A program made the position numbers and the translations under genes. A DNA stretch of 64,000 nt. Origin: Turbatrix aceti (taxonomy: Eukaryota > Nematoda > Chromadorea > Rhabditida > Panagrolaimidae). The notes below the pieces were generated by a model, which made no database searches, was not told the DNA's origin, and saw only the letters and a program-made list of their open reading frames with translations. The DNA lies in assembly GCA_963969345.1 (NCBI GenBank), contig OZ017769.1, positions 1,426,001-1,490,000 on the forward strand. The letters are read 5' to 3'. How positions within the stretch are numbered: position 1 is the stretch's first letter; each line of letters opens with the position of its first letter. Of this stretch, positions 1 through 11,161 are shown in pieces.

Positions 1-161
1 GTTTCATTTATGACGTGTCGTCATGACTTTCGTATTTTTGAAAGATCAGTCTGTCAATTAGTAAAACGATCAATCGAACATAATAACGATCGCGTCACTT
101 TTTCACATGGTCGCAAGAGACGGGCAGGGGGGAGGGGTGTCAGACGCTGTAATCAAGGTGA

Positions 162-168
162 TATAAAG
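162..168 (+). promoter_or_regulatory. TATA box of peptide copy A
   Basis: TATAAAG lies 81 bp before the ATG. It is preceded by a GC-rich block (about 105-145) shared with copies B, C, E and F. Confidence 0.55.
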
Positions 169-248
169 AAGACCAGGTAAGTAGATTCCACAAGCTACTC
201 CAAGGTTCACTCTTTCACTTGTACTCCCAACGCTCAGCACACTTCAAA

Positions 249-504
249 ATGCAGCTCGTGGCCAAGCTCTTCATGCTCCTCGCCATCGCCTCCTTCGCTC
301 TCGTTCAGGCGCAGATCCTCTACAACCCCTACGGCTTCGACGCCAAGGGAGGTGCCGACTACGACAAAATGGCCCGACGGGCGTATATGCTCGGCAGCAG
401 TCCTTCGAGTAAGTTGTTACTGTCAAAATATACAAAAACAGAAACTAATGCTTTTAATTTCAGCCTGGCAATCTCAGATCATCGTGCCCATCCTACCATA
501 CTGA
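249..504 (+). CDS. Secreted small peptide, family P, copy A
   Basis: Two exons, 249-408 and 464-504, with a 55 bp intron (GTAAGT...TTTCAG) in phase 1, give 66 residues. I chose the ATG at 249 because it opens directly into a signal peptide of about 21 residues, ending VQA before Gln. The mature peptide begins QILYNPYGFDAKGG and ends in the family signature TWQSQ...PY, encoded by exon 2. It has no cysteines, one internal Arg-Arg (MARRA) and no C-terminal Gly for amidation. A TATA box (162-168) lies about 80 bp upstream and an AATAAA at 598-603 follows. I do not recognise the family. A neuropeptide, cuticle or defence peptide are all possible; the N-terminal Gln could cyclise. Secretion is inferred from the signal peptide only. 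Confidence 0.8.
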
Positions 505-826
505 TCTCGCTGTGCAACCAATTCTAACAGCACTCTATGATACTCAGTATTTTTCTGTAAATAATTTTTGATCAACTTTGAACATGTTGAATACAGCAAT
601 AAAAAAACATGATTATATAGACTGTCCGCACTATCTCTAGTTCATTTTATATCGATTTCTAATGCGAACAAAAAAGACAGGCCAGACTGCGTCAATAGAA
701 ATGGACATTTTATTGGCGCGAAAAAGCGAGTTTGGCAAAGATTGAATGCTTTATGTGTGCCGCACCAAGACAGGAGACCGTATGGGCGTAATTTAACACA
801 CTGTCAATTTGCACAAACTGATCGAC

Positions 827-970
827 AATCTGTGTTCCGCTGACTCCGACTCAGAGATGACCTTTTGACTCTGACTCTGACATTCAGAGTCAAGATTCAG
901 AGTCAGGTCGAGAGTCGACTTTTAAATACAAAATGACTCTTTGACTCTTCGGAGTCGACTCTTTGATAAA
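827..970. mobile_element. Fragment of hAT-type element, GACTC-rich family
   Basis: The stretch begins TGTGTTCCGCTGACTCCGAC and is then packed with GACTCTGACTC-like words. It matches the reverse complement of the right end of the complete element at 52010-52294, including the internal ACAAAATGACTCTTTGAC region. The opposite end and a target duplication are not visible, so it is a truncated or decayed copy. Confidence 0.55.
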
Positions 971-1279
971 ATTTTTTTGAAAAATATACACTTTTAAAAG
1001 CAAAAAAAAATTTTATTACCAAAATGATAATATCTTGTGATACTGAACTGTGTGACCTCTGGCTTCTTCAGCACGCAAAAAACCCTAATGACAATTTTAT
1101 TCAATGGTTTCCAAAAATCGAGGAGTTTCCATATTCGAAGTAAAAAATGGTTTTCATTTTCGATGTGGCCAATTTTATGCTTTCCATATTTGAAGTAGTG
1201 TCACCAAACCTTTATGAATTTTTTTGTTGGTTTGCTTTTACATATATAAATTTGTATTTATTTATATATAATATATATT

Positions 1280-1322
1280 CGTCAGGGACAGAAAGTATAT
1301 GTATAACTTTCTATCCCTGACG
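1280..1322. repeat. Short inverted repeat (hairpin)
   Basis: Arms of 17 bp (1280-1296 and 1306-1322, one mismatch, CGTCAGGGA at the outer edge) flank a 9 bp AT loop. It may be a small transposon remnant or lie in the 3' region of copy B. Function unknown. Confidence 0.5.
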
Positions 1323-1483
1323 TTTATGTTCATTACAACTCATTTTTTGGTTGATATCAAGCAGTACTCTCATATTTGTATACTTTTATTGATTCATTCA
1401 AGAAAACCTTTTAAAAATATGTACAGAATGACGTTGAGTATCATTTAATGTTGGCGGTGCGCATGCGAGACTGCACAACGAGA

Positions 1484-1734
1484 TCAGTACGGCACGATAG
1501 GAACGAAGATTTGAGATTGCCATGCTAAAAAATACAGATAATATCCGTTTTTGATATCTGCAATGACAACTTACTTGAAGGACTGCTGCCTAGCATATGT
1601 GCTCGTCGGGCCATTTTGTCGTAGTCGGCACCTCCCTTGGCGTCGAAGCCGTAGGGGTTGTAGAGGATCTGCGCCTGAACGAGAGCGAAGGAGGCGATGG
1701 CGAGGAGCATGAAGAGCTTGGCCACGAACTGCAT
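1484..1734 (-). CDS. Secreted small peptide, family P, copy B
   Basis: Exon 1 is 1734-1575 and exon 2 is 1524-1484, separated by a 50 bp intron with a GTAAGT donor and a TTTTTTAG acceptor, phase 1. The product is about 66 residues: signal peptide MQFVAKLFMLLAIASFALVQA, then QILYNPYGFDAKGG..., ending TWQSQIFVPIVPY. A reverse-strand TATATAAAG lies at 1815-1823. Exon 1 is almost identical to copies C, E and F. The upstream kilobase is a diverged copy of the DNA upstream of F, so B and F arose by segmental duplication. The role is unknown beyond predicted secretion. Confidence 0.8.
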
Positions 1735-2580
1735 TTTGAAGTGTACTGAACGTCGAAAGAACAAGTGGAGAAATGAACCTTTGAGTGGCTTGTGGATTCT
1801 ACATGCCTGGCTTACTTTATATAACTTTGGTTACACCGTCTGACACCCCCAACGCCCGCCTCCTGCGACCATGTGAAAGAAAGGTGACGTGCGCGTTGTT
1901 TTGATCGATGTCTTCTGTTTTATCACCCATAAATTTTAAAGATCAGTTTGTCATAAACAAAAAAAACTAATTCGTTATGACGCGTAAGAGGAATGCTTCG
2001 GAGCTCACTTGGGTGCAGCGTGTACTTAAAATAGTCAACAGATTCATTGAGAATCACAAAAAAACACCATGCGGATACCGTAACACCTTAAATGGAGTAA
2101 CCGGTTGCCAGAATACCAAACAGCAAATGTTTGACCCAATACATGTTTCACATGGGCAACGATATTTTCTAGTTTATCATCTGTCATTCACGTGATTCTC
2201 TAAAAATAATCGGGGAAACGTCTATAAAATTTTTTTAGTAAAAGGAACAGTTTTGTCACCCTGATCAAAGTATCAATATCAAAGTACTGCATTTTTTTAT
2301 TTGATGCCCCTTCTTCTGACAACAATCAGAAAAAAATCTGACAACCATTTAAAAAAAACGTACATATTTATTGCAGATTTATAAGATTGCTTTATATCTT
2401 TTTGCCATATTTTTCATTGTCATCATTTTTGCACATGAACATCAAATGAGTATGAAGTTAGTTCGATCAAAGATTGTCAACATTTTATTTTGAGCTGCTG
2501 TACAGTTCGATTTTGACAAAACCACTAATTCTTGAATACACGACAAAAAATAAAATCGTTAAAGGTTTTTTTACCACCAT
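1735..2580. repeat. Diverged segmental duplicate of the region upstream of peptide copy F
   Basis: Blocks at about 1850-2150 and 2400-2575 match 9060-9345 and 9805-10015 in the same order and orientation, for example GAATGCTTCGGAGCTCACTT and AACATCAAATGAGTAT. Substitutions and indels are frequent. The 72-codon open frame at 1977-2195 lies in this block and is not conserved in the other copy, so it is not called as a gene. Confidence 0.7.
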
Positions 2581-3278
2581 TAATAAATTAAATTGAATTG
2601 AATTGAATTGTCGATGACGACCAGGAAAGTCGTTTTTTTGATAAACATTTTTTATTCGTCTGATTAGCTAACTTGTTTAAAAAGGTGTTACACACATTGA
2701 TACATGCAGACAGTTTTTGTTAAAAAATATGTCAACTTTGACAGCACTTTTCAGTCTTAAATTAGTAGAGAGGCTCACCTATCATCCTATTTTATACTTT
2801 GGATTTTATGGTTTTTTAGGTCAGTCTACAATGACTGCAACTTGTTTAAAAAACAAAACATACCTTCATTCTATAAACTTGAAGAAAAAACTCTTCTTTC
2901 AATCATCTAAGTATTACGAGTATTCAAAGCTATTATAATAATCATAGGTGCATTTTTTAAGTCGAGTCGAGCTCGACTCGACTTAAAAACTCGAAACTCG
3001 ATCAAGTTTGAGCGCTCGAACAACGACTTTAGTAGTAGTCATATTTTTTAAGCCACATATTTTTCACATTCCTGTCAAGACCGATTGTTTAACATAATGG
3101 CGGCAGTTTTATGCACAATTGTTTTGTTTCCGTGTCCCAGTTCGTTTGCATCTTTTTCCAAGCAACGTTATTTGTATATTTTTATTGTTTCATTCAAGAA
3201 AACTTTTGATCACATTTGTACAAAAGAACACTGGGTATCATTGAATGTTGGCGATGTATGCGAGACTGCACACCGAGA
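2581..3278. other. Intergenic with a 36 bp perfect palindrome
   Basis: No gene is seen in this AT-rich stretch. Position 2954-2989 is a perfect 36 bp palindrome centred on GAGCTC and built of TCGAGTCGAG words. Further CTCGAAACTCGA words follow to about 3025. It may be a decayed transposon end. Confidence 0.6.
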
Positions 3279-3532
3279 TCAGTACGGCAGGATAGGCACG
3301 AAGATCTGAGATTGCCAAGCTGGAAACGTAAAAGTTAGTTCCTGTTTTTGTATTTGAACGGTGACAACTTACTTGAAGGACTGCTGCCTAGCATATGTGC
3401 TCGTCGGGCCATTTTGTCGTAGTCGGCACCTCCCTTGGCGTCGAAGCCGTAGGGGTTGTAGAGGATCTGCGCCTGAACGAGAGCGAAGGAGGCGATGGCG
3501 AGGAGCATGAAGAGCTTGGCCACGAACTGCAT
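3279..3532 (-). CDS. Secreted small peptide, family P, copy C
   Basis: Exons 3532-3373 and 3319-3279, with a 53 bp intron (GTAAGT...TTTCCAG, phase 1), encode about 67 residues. The signal peptide is identical to copy B, the core is QILYNPYGFDAKGG and the end is TWQSQIFVPILPY. A TATAAAATT on the reverse strand lies at 3611-3619. The promoter block around 3690-3715 (ACGTGCGCGTTGTTTTGATC) is shared with copies B, E and F. Function unknown. Confidence 0.8.
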
Positions 3533-4210
3533 TTTGAAGTGTACTGAACGTCGAGAGAACAAGTAGAAACGTGAATTTTGAAGTGGCTTGCTGAATCTGT
3601 TTCCTCGGTCAATTTTATAACTATATTTCAGTCACACCACACCGTCTACTCTCCCAAACGCCCGCCCCTTGCGCATGCGAAAGAAAAGTGACGTGCGCGT
3701 TGTTTTGATCGATGTCCGCATATTTTCATTTACCCAGCTAAAACAATTCTGCTTGAAAACGACGTTAACCGATCTTTGAATCATTTTTAACGACTGACAG
3801 TTTAAAAATGAACGTTTAATTAAGTGATGAATACTATCATGAAAAGGAAGAACCAAAAATAGAAACAAAAAACGCAGTACTTTGGTTCTCTTTGATGTAA
3901 AGGTAGCAAATCACATCATCTTACTTTTTAGGGTCAAAGAAATTTATGATGATAATATCTGCATTCCGATTCTGCCGCATTTCAAATATTTATTAAAAAA
4001 GAAGATGTTTTAAAAAAAACCCGTTGATTTCTGATTATCTTGCGTGTTTTAAAAAAATTGGTTTATCAATTAGAGAAACCGATCAGAACAACATATTAGA
4101 AAAATCAAAACGGACATTTCTGTTCTGTTTCAGCACATTGCTAACGCATTTTTGTTTACAGCAATTTATAAAAACACGGATTTTGTATTTTTATTCGTTG
4201 CTCGCAACCA
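3533..4210. other. Upstream region of peptide copy C
   Basis: It holds the TATA box and shared promoter block of copy C. From about 3730 to the inverted-repeat boundary at 4211 I see nothing recognisable. Confidence 0.5.
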
Positions 4211-4307
4211 CGTCTTGACTTTCGCCTAATGCTAGAGAGACAACGTGCCGTCCTTATATTACACAGAAGAAGAAGGGACAATACAACAACAATTGGGTCA
4301 GAGTGGA

Positions 4308-4432
4308 ATTCAAATGTTTTAGCCTTATGCTCCGCGCAGACGCCGCGGTGACCAGGTTCTCAGCGATAAGTTTCAGAGTGAATGCGGCAAGTGTGAATGC
4401 CGCCCGTCGGGGCACGGTGGAGCGTGTGGGAA
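4308..4432 (+). repeat. GC-rich dispersed repeat R1, copy 1
   Basis: A GC-rich island of about 120 bp, with words CCGCGCAGACG, GGTTC(T/C)CAGCGATAA and GTGTGAATGCCGCCCGTCGG, in AT-rich DNA. It recurs at about 22868-22975 inside an intron of the uL13m gene and in mirror image at about 11654-11778. No long open frame or known RNA fold recognised; a short mobile element or non-coding RNA is possible. Confidence 0.6.
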
Positions 4433-4924
4433 TTGGGACGTTCACTGGGTGTAAAGTCTATACTTTCGTTCGAGATATGCGCTTACTCAAACAAAGATAT
4501 ACACCGAATATGCGACGCGCGATCACAACCACACGACAAAGGGGTCTGGGGAATACTTACTACCCGGAATGCTTCTGACTGTTGGCTGTGGAATCTGCAT
4601 GATGTCGTTGATGTGCGTGGTGAGAATGGTGTTGCTGCTTCGCGTTTGCGACAGAGCGCTCCCAATGTTTTTTTTCCAGTTTTCAGGTAAGGCAATTTTT
4701 TGTTTTATTTTTTATTTCTCATCAGTATAGACAAACAAGGAAAACAATTTGTACATGGTTCTACAATCTAATCGGTTATTTCTTGTCCATGGCTTATCAT
4801 GACAAGGAATGATTTGTATCAGGATTCGTACAAGCGTCAGGACCAAGCCATGGATGCGAGTATCATTGATGTTTTTTTAATTTTTCGAAGGCAAGGAGCA
4901 GTTGGCGGACAAGTTTTGTCTAGT

Positions 4925-5167
4925 CTAGGGCAGGATGTGAGCAATGATCTGGGGTTGCCAGGCTGAAAAATTATTTTAGTCGAGGATCTTTGGGGTAGGC
5001 ATGAACTTACTCGACGGGCTGCTACCGTATCGGTCAAGCATGAGAGCAGGCTTGTAGTAGTCGTTGATGGCCTTGGGGTCGTAATACGGGTTGTACAGGT
5101 ACTGGGCCTGGATGGCGATGGTGACAAAGGCGAGGAGCATAAAGAGAACTTTGGCGAAGGCGGTCAT
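4925..5167 (-). CDS. Secreted small peptide, family P, divergent copy D
   Basis: Exons 5167-5011 and 4962-4925 (intron 48 bp, GTAAGT...TTTTTCAG, phase 1) encode 64 residues. The signal peptide is MTAFAKVLFMLLAFVTIAIQA, followed by QYLYNPYYDPKAINDYYKPA, and the C-terminus is TWQPQIIAHILP without the terminal Tyr. Architecture, intron position and the (Q)xLYNPY...SSPS-TWQxQI pattern place it in family P, but it is clearly diverged. A TATA box (TATAAAA, reverse of 5264-5270) sits about 100 bp upstream. Its mirror copy is G. Function unknown. Confidence 0.8.
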
Positions 5168-5263
5168 ATTGGATTTTTTTGAGTTTTGGTGAACTGAGCT
5201 GGGCTGACTGAGACGAGAGAAGATGTGGTTTGTTTGGTGATGGAGAACCGCCATGCCCTCAGC

Positions 5264-5270
5264 TTTTATA
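5264..5270 (-). promoter_or_regulatory. TATA box of peptide copy D
   Basis: TATAAAA on the minus strand, about 97 bp before the ATG and mirrored at 10816-10822 for copy G. Confidence 0.6.
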
Positions 5271-7057
5271 CTCCTCAAGCTCGTACGCGCTCCAGAATCG
5301 CCGACAAAGTTCCCGCCTTAGAAAACGATCGAAAGGCGGGAGATGAAAGATGATATCATAACATGTGTGTTTATCGTATTGCCTGTGCGGCGCCCGGTTC
5401 GTCTTGTACTCCTCAGACCTTGTAATTGATTTATCACCAAAAAGAAAACAAAACCGATCATTGAAGCGTGAAAAAACTTGGTCTGAGAAAAAAGTTACAC
5501 ATAGTTTTTGTCAACGACATTTTTTTCCAATTTTCTGAGACCTGTCATCATGGTTCAAGAATCATGCGTTAAATTGTTTCTGTGATTCTTGGACGATGGT
5601 TAGTTATATGTCAAACTGCATACTCGTTTACGCATGACGGTGACGGAAAAAAATCGTGTGCGCACAAAGCAAAGTTCAATTGTGGAATACTTATTATTCA
5701 TAAAAATGTGTTTCCTGTAAGATTAAAATGTATACAATGAATATAAACTTTTTTTATATTGTTAGTGATGCTTGTTGTCCAAACTGATCCTTGTTCAATA
5801 AACAATTAACTTATCAGACATGAAAAATGTGGTCCGTTCAATTAAAAACTGTCAAGGATCAATCGTGTATTTTTATTTTGAGTACCAGTTTTTTTACGAT
5901 GTTTGTCAACCGAACCAGACGTTCGATGAAGAAATCAGAAATTATTGTAAGGTCATCAGGGCGGTGGCACCGAAAACAAATGGTGCGCTCGGTGCTTTGG
6001 CGTGACAGAAGCGTGGCAGCTGGCCGAAATAACTACAGTGGAGTCAAAAAACGGTGTTGATAAAAACACACCTTTAAAAAATTCTATTTTTGTTGTGTAC
6101 TCATGAATTTTGTGGTTTTGTCAAAAATAGAACTGTACAGTAGCTCAAAGAAAGTGCAATTTGAGCATCAGAGAATGAAAAACCCTAATTTAGAAGTTTT
6201 TACTTTATCGAACTGAAAACGCTTTTTGACAACCTTTGATCAAACTAACTTGATACTCATTTGATGTTCATGTGCAAAAAAGGTGACATGCCTGTTCAAT
6301 GTGATGCAAACCGCAATGCTATTAAAAAGCCGCAAGACATTCACTGATCTTTAAAATATTTTTTGCTGTCAAATTGTTTCTGAAAGCGTGTTTGAATGAG
6401 AAATGGTATCGCACACAATTTGCAAAAAATGGAACAAAAAAAGAGTACTTTGATACATATAAGTACTTTGATCGGAGTGACATATCTGTTCAACTTATTT
6501 TATATTTACAGAAAGCTTGAAATTGTGCAGAAAAAGTTGTACAATTTGGTAAACTAACGTTCAAAAATTGACAAAATGTTTAACTTATGTTTTTGTTTGC
6601 CTGAAAGAACAAAAATGTATTTCATTAATGCTCTCAAAAAGGAAACAATGTATTTATTAATGTCGCAAAATTCTAGTCTTTGAATTTTTTTATAACATAT
6701 TCCAGATCCTTTTTGAATACTCACATGCATGGAGGGTACACATATTTGGGTCAACACCTTGCTGCCTAGTATTCTGGCAACCGGTTAGTTGATTAGGTAT
6801 TACGGTATTTGTACGGTGTTTTTTGTGAATGTCATTCTCTCTGTTGATCATTTTACGTACACCATGCACCCAAGTGAGCTCCGAAGCATTCCTCTGACGC
6901 GTCGTAACGAATTAGTTTTTTTGTTTGTGACAAACTGATCTCTAAAATTTATGGGTGATAAAACAGAAGACATCGATCAAAACAACGCGCACGTCACCTT
7001 TCTTTCACATGGTCGCAGGAGGCGGGCGTTGGGGGTGTCAGACGGTGTAACCAAAGT

Positions 7058-7065
7058 TATATAAA
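7058..7065 (+). promoter_or_regulatory. TATA box and shared promoter block of peptide copy E
   Basis: TATATAAA lies 82 bp before the ATG. The preceding 100 bp (about 6960-7045) carries ATCGAT, a CGCGCACGTCAC word and a GC-rich GGAGGCGGGCGTTGGGGG tract. The same layout precedes copies B, C and F and, in weaker form, A, suggesting common control. Confidence 0.55.
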
Positions 7066-7146
7066 GTAAGCCAGGCATGTAGAATTCACAAGCCACTCAA
7101 AGGTTCATTTCTCCACTTGTTCTTTCGACGTTCAGTACACTTCAAA

Positions 7147-7399
7147 ATGCAGTTCGTGGCCAAGCTCTTCATGCTCCTCGCCATCGCCTCCTTCGCTCTC
7201 GTTCAGGCGCAGATCCTCTACAACCCCTACGGCTTCGACGCCAAGGGAGGTGCCGACTACGACAAAATGGCCCGACGGGCGTACATGCTCGGCAGCAGTC
7301 CTTCAAGTAAGTCGTCATCATTAAAACATAAAACAGAAACTGACCTTTCCAATTTCAGCTTGGCAATCCCAGATTTTTTTGCCTATCATTCCTTACTGA
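7147..7399 (+). CDS. Secreted small peptide, family P, copy E
   Basis: Exons 7147-7306 and 7359-7399 (52 bp intron, GTAAGT...TTTCAG, phase 1) encode about 67 residues: the standard family signal peptide, QILYNPYGFDAKGG, and the C-terminus TWQSQIFLPIIPY. It lies near the inner end of the left IR1 arm and is exactly mirrored by copy F about 1.3 kb away. Function unknown. Confidence 0.8.
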
Positions 7400-7936
7400 T
7401 CTCATAACACAACACTTACACTCCAAGATACTCATGTCAGCATTCTTCTCTACATCATTTTTAAAAAATTGTAAACATATAAATAAAGTGACATTATTAT
7501 TTTTGGCGAAAATTTGTTTTGACAGAGGGCAAACTTTGAAACTCTCATTTCTTTGTAGACGGAGGATTTTTGAACGTTTTCTAGATGCACTCACCAGTGA
7601 CCGAGAAAACGGTAAAATTCGTGTTGGAGCGGATATGATACAGACAAATAACAAAACCAAAACAAGAAAACATGAGAAATAGGCATTTTGACAAAAAGGT
7701 CAAAAAAGGATCATCGAAGCTCCAAATTCAACATTTACGATCGGAACTATAAATATAACGAATGATTTTTATAAATTTGTACAAGAGGATTTTGTACATT
7801 GAAAAAAAAACGTTTTTTAGACATTTGACAGTAAAATTTAACATTTTTACCGTAACATGGGGCCCCAAGGGCCGTGCTGTGACTATACAGATAATTGTGC
7901 AAAGACAAAAAAAGGGGTGAAAGTGCATACAAAGGT

Positions 7937-8148
7937 CATTTGATAAATGCAAAAACAGGAGAATTTGGCATTATGACTGAAATAAACACACCTTATGGTA
8001 TTCTTTAAAGTTTTCTGGATCTGCCAAACGAAGCAACGGGGCGAAACTAAAGCGTTTCACAGTAACGTTAATCTACCCGCCTTGCAAAAAAGCGAGCTCT
8101 CGCGGCGTGGAAACACGTCGCAGCAGTCTGGACTGCCCCCCCCCGAAC
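7937..8148. other. Unique spacer of inverted repeat IR1
   Basis: About 212 bp with no similarity to the arms. GC content rises towards its right end, which finishes in a run of nine or more C residues. No gene seen. A real asymmetric spacer is mildly against a simple fold-back artefact. Confidence 0.7.
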
Positions 8149-8686
8149 ACCTTTGTATGCACTTTCACCCCTTTTTTTGTCTTTGCACAATTATCTGTAT
8201 AGTCACAGCACGGCCCTTGGGGCCCCATGTTACGGTAAAAATGTTAAATTTTACTGTCAAATGTCTAAAAAACGTTTTTTTTTTCAATGTACAAAATCCT
8301 CTTGTACAAATTTATAAAAATCATTCGTTATATTTATAGTTCCGATCGTAAATGTTGAATTTGGAGCTTCGATGATCCTTTTTTGACCTTTTTGTCAAAA
8401 TGCCTATTTCTCATGTTTTCTTGTTTTGGTTTTGTTATTTGTCTGTATCATATCCGCTCCAACACGAATTTTACCGTTTTCTCGGTCACTGGTGAGTGCA
8501 TCTAGAAAACGTTCAAAAATCCTCCGTCTACAAAGAAATGAGAGTTTCAAAGTTTGCCCTCTGTCAAAACAAATTTTCGCCAAAAATAATAATGTCACTT
8601 TATTTATATGTTTACAATTTTTTAAAAATGATGTAGAGAAGAATGCTGACATGAGTATCTTGGAGTGTAAGTGTTGTGTTATGAGA

Positions 8687-8939
8687 TCAGTAAGGAATGA
8701 TAGGCAAAAAAATCTGGGATTGCCAAGCTGAAATTGGAAAGGTCAGTTTCTGTTTTATGTTTTAATGATGACGACTTACTTGAAGGACTGCTGCCGAGCA
8801 TGTACGCCCGTCGGGCCATTTTGTCGTAGTCGGCACCTCCCTTGGCGTCGAAGCCGTAGGGGTTGTAGAGGATCTGCGCCTGAACGAGAGCGAAGGAGGC
8901 GATGGCGAGGAGCATGAAGAGCTTGGCCACGAACTGCAT
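8687..8939 (-). CDS. Secreted small peptide, family P, copy F (mirror of E)
   Basis: Exons 8939-8780 and 8727-8687 encode the same product as copy E. The promoter (reverse TATATAAA at 9021-9028) is mirrored too. If IR1 is real this is a separate gene; if IR1 is an assembly artefact E and F are one gene. Confidence 0.7.
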
Positions 8940-10918
8940 TTTGAAGTGTACTGAACGTCGAAAGAACAAGTGGAGAAATGAACCTTTGAGTGGCTTGTGA
9001 ATTCTACATGCCTGGCTTACTTTATATAACTTTGGTTACACCGTCTGACACCCCCAACGCCCGCCTCCTGCGACCATGTGAAAGAAAGGTGACGTGCGCG
9101 TTGTTTTGATCGATGTCTTCTGTTTTATCACCCATAAATTTTAGAGATCAGTTTGTCACAAACAAAAAAACTAATTCGTTACGACGCGTCAGAGGAATGC
9201 TTCGGAGCTCACTTGGGTGCATGGTGTACGTAAAATGATCAACAGAGAGAATGACATTCACAAAAAACACCGTACAAATACCGTAATACCTAATCAACTA
9301 ACCGGTTGCCAGAATACTAGGCAGCAAGGTGTTGACCCAAATATGTGTACCCTCCATGCATGTGAGTATTCAAAAAGGATCTGGAATATGTTATAAAAAA
9401 ATTCAAAGACTAGAATTTTGCGACATTAATAAATACATTGTTTCCTTTTTGAGAGCATTAATGAAATACATTTTTGTTCTTTCAGGCAAACAAAAACATA
9501 AGTTAAACATTTTGTCAATTTTTGAACGTTAGTTTACCAAATTGTACAACTTTTTCTGCACAATTTCAAGCTTTCTGTAAATATAAAATAAGTTGAACAG
9601 ATATGTCACTCCGATCAAAGTACTTATATGTATCAAAGTACTCTTTTTTTGTTCCATTTTTTGCAAATTGTGTGCGATACCATTTCTCATTCAAACACGC
9701 TTTCAGAAACAATTTGACAGCAAAAAATATTTTAAAGATCAGTGAATGTCTTGCGGCTTTTTAATAGCATTGCGGTTTGCATCACATTGAACAGGCATGT
9801 CACCTTTTTTGCACATGAACATCAAATGAGTATCAAGTTAGTTTGATCAAAGGTTGTCAAAAAGCGTTTTCAGTTCGATAAAGTAAAAACTTCTAAATTA
9901 GGGTTTTTCATTCTCTGATGCTCAAATTGCACTTTCTTTGAGCTACTGTACAGTTCTATTTTTGACAAAACCACAAAATTCATGAGTACACAACAAAAAT
10001 AGAATTTTTTAAAGGTGTGTTTTTATCAACACCGTTTTTTGACTCCACTGTAGTTATTTCGGCCAGCTGCCACGCTTCTGTCACGCCAAAGCACCGAGCG
10101 CACCATTTGTTTTCGGTGCCACCGCCCTGATGACCTTACAATAATTTCTGATTTCTTCATCGAACGTCTGGTTCGGTTGACAAACATCGTAAAAAAACTG
10201 GTACTCAAAATAAAAATACACGATTGATCCTTGACAGTTTTTAATTGAACGGACCACATTTTTCATGTCTGATAAGTTAATTGTTTATTGAACAAGGATC
10301 AGTTTGGACAACAAGCATCACTAACAATATAAAAAAAGTTTATATTCATTGTATACATTTTAATCTTACAGGAAACACATTTTTATGAATAATAAGTATT
10401 CCACAATTGAACTTTGCTTTGTGCGCACACGATTTTTTTCCGTCACCGTCATGCGTAAACGAGTATGCAGTTTGACATATAACTAACCATCGTCCAAGAA
10501 TCACAGAAACAATTTAACGCATGATTCTTGAACCATGATGACAGGTCTCAGAAAATTGGAAAAAAATGTCGTTGACAAAAACTATGTGTAACTTTTTTCT
10601 CAGACCAAGTTTTTTCACGCTTCAATGATCGGTTTTGTTTTCTTTTTGGTGATAAATCAATTACAAGGTCTGAGGAGTACAAGACGAACCGGGCGCCGCA
10701 CAGGCAATACGATAAACACACATGTTATGATATCATCTTTCATCTCCCGCCTTTCGATCGTTTTCTAAGGCGGGAACTTTGTCGGCGATTCTGGAGCGCG
10801 TACGAGCTTGAGGAGTATAAAAGCTGAGGGCATGGCGGTTCTCCATCACCAAACAAACCACATCTTCTCTCGTCTCAGTCAGCCCAGCTCAGTTCACCAA
10901 AACTCAAAAAAATCCAAT

Positions 10919-11161
10919 ATGACCGCCTTCGCCAAAGTTCTCTTTATGCTCCTCGCCTTTGTCACCATCGCCATCCAGGCCCAGTACCTGTACAACCCGT
11001 ATTACGACCCCAAGGCCATCAACGACTACTACAAGCCTGCTCTCATGCTTGACCGATACGGTAGCAGCCCGTCGAGTAAGTTCATGCCTACCCCAAAGAT
11101 CCTCGACTAAAATAATTTTTCAGCCTGGCAACCCCAGATCATTGCTCACATCCTGCCCTAG
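10919..11161 (+). CDS. Secreted small peptide, family P, copy G (mirror of D)
   Basis: Exons 10919-11075 and 11124-11161 encode the same 64-residue product as copy D: signal peptide, QYLYNPYYDPKAINDYYKPA, C-terminus TWQPQIIAHILP. The TATAAAA at 10816-10822 is mirrored as well. Its status as a distinct gene depends on IR1 being real. Confidence 0.7.

Larger units (their letters stand above)
505..1483. other. Intergenic, AT-rich, between peptide copies A and B
   Basis: No gene seen. It holds the poly(A) signal of copy A at 598-603, a fragment of a hAT-type element (about 827-970) and a 17 bp-arm hairpin (1280-1322). Copies A and B are convergent. Confidence 0.6.
4211..7936. repeat. Left arm of giant inverted repeat IR1
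   Basis: This stretch is the reverse complement of 8149-11875 with almost no differences. The one I found is the length of an A/T run at about 7802-7810. Outside the arms similarity stops at once: bases before 4211 do not match those after 11875, and the 7937-8148 spacer is unique. Two peptide genes (copies D and E) lie in this arm and are duplicated in mirror image. Either a very recent palindromic duplication kept uniform by gene conversion, or a fold-back assembly error. Confidence 0.9.

Noticed and set aside
1977..2195. 72-codon open frame starting at 1977
   Set aside because: Its duplicate near 9180-9400 does not keep the frame, so it is not under coding constraint.
4550..4575. AATACTTACTACCCGG, similar to the 5' end of U1 snRNA
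   Set aside because: The match stops after about nine bases; no Sm site or stem pattern follows.
4254..4695. Overlapping open frames of 63-97 codons on both strands, mirrored at 11391-11832
   Set aside because: They overlap each other in several frames, lie partly in repeat R1 and show no signal peptide, splice partner or conservation.
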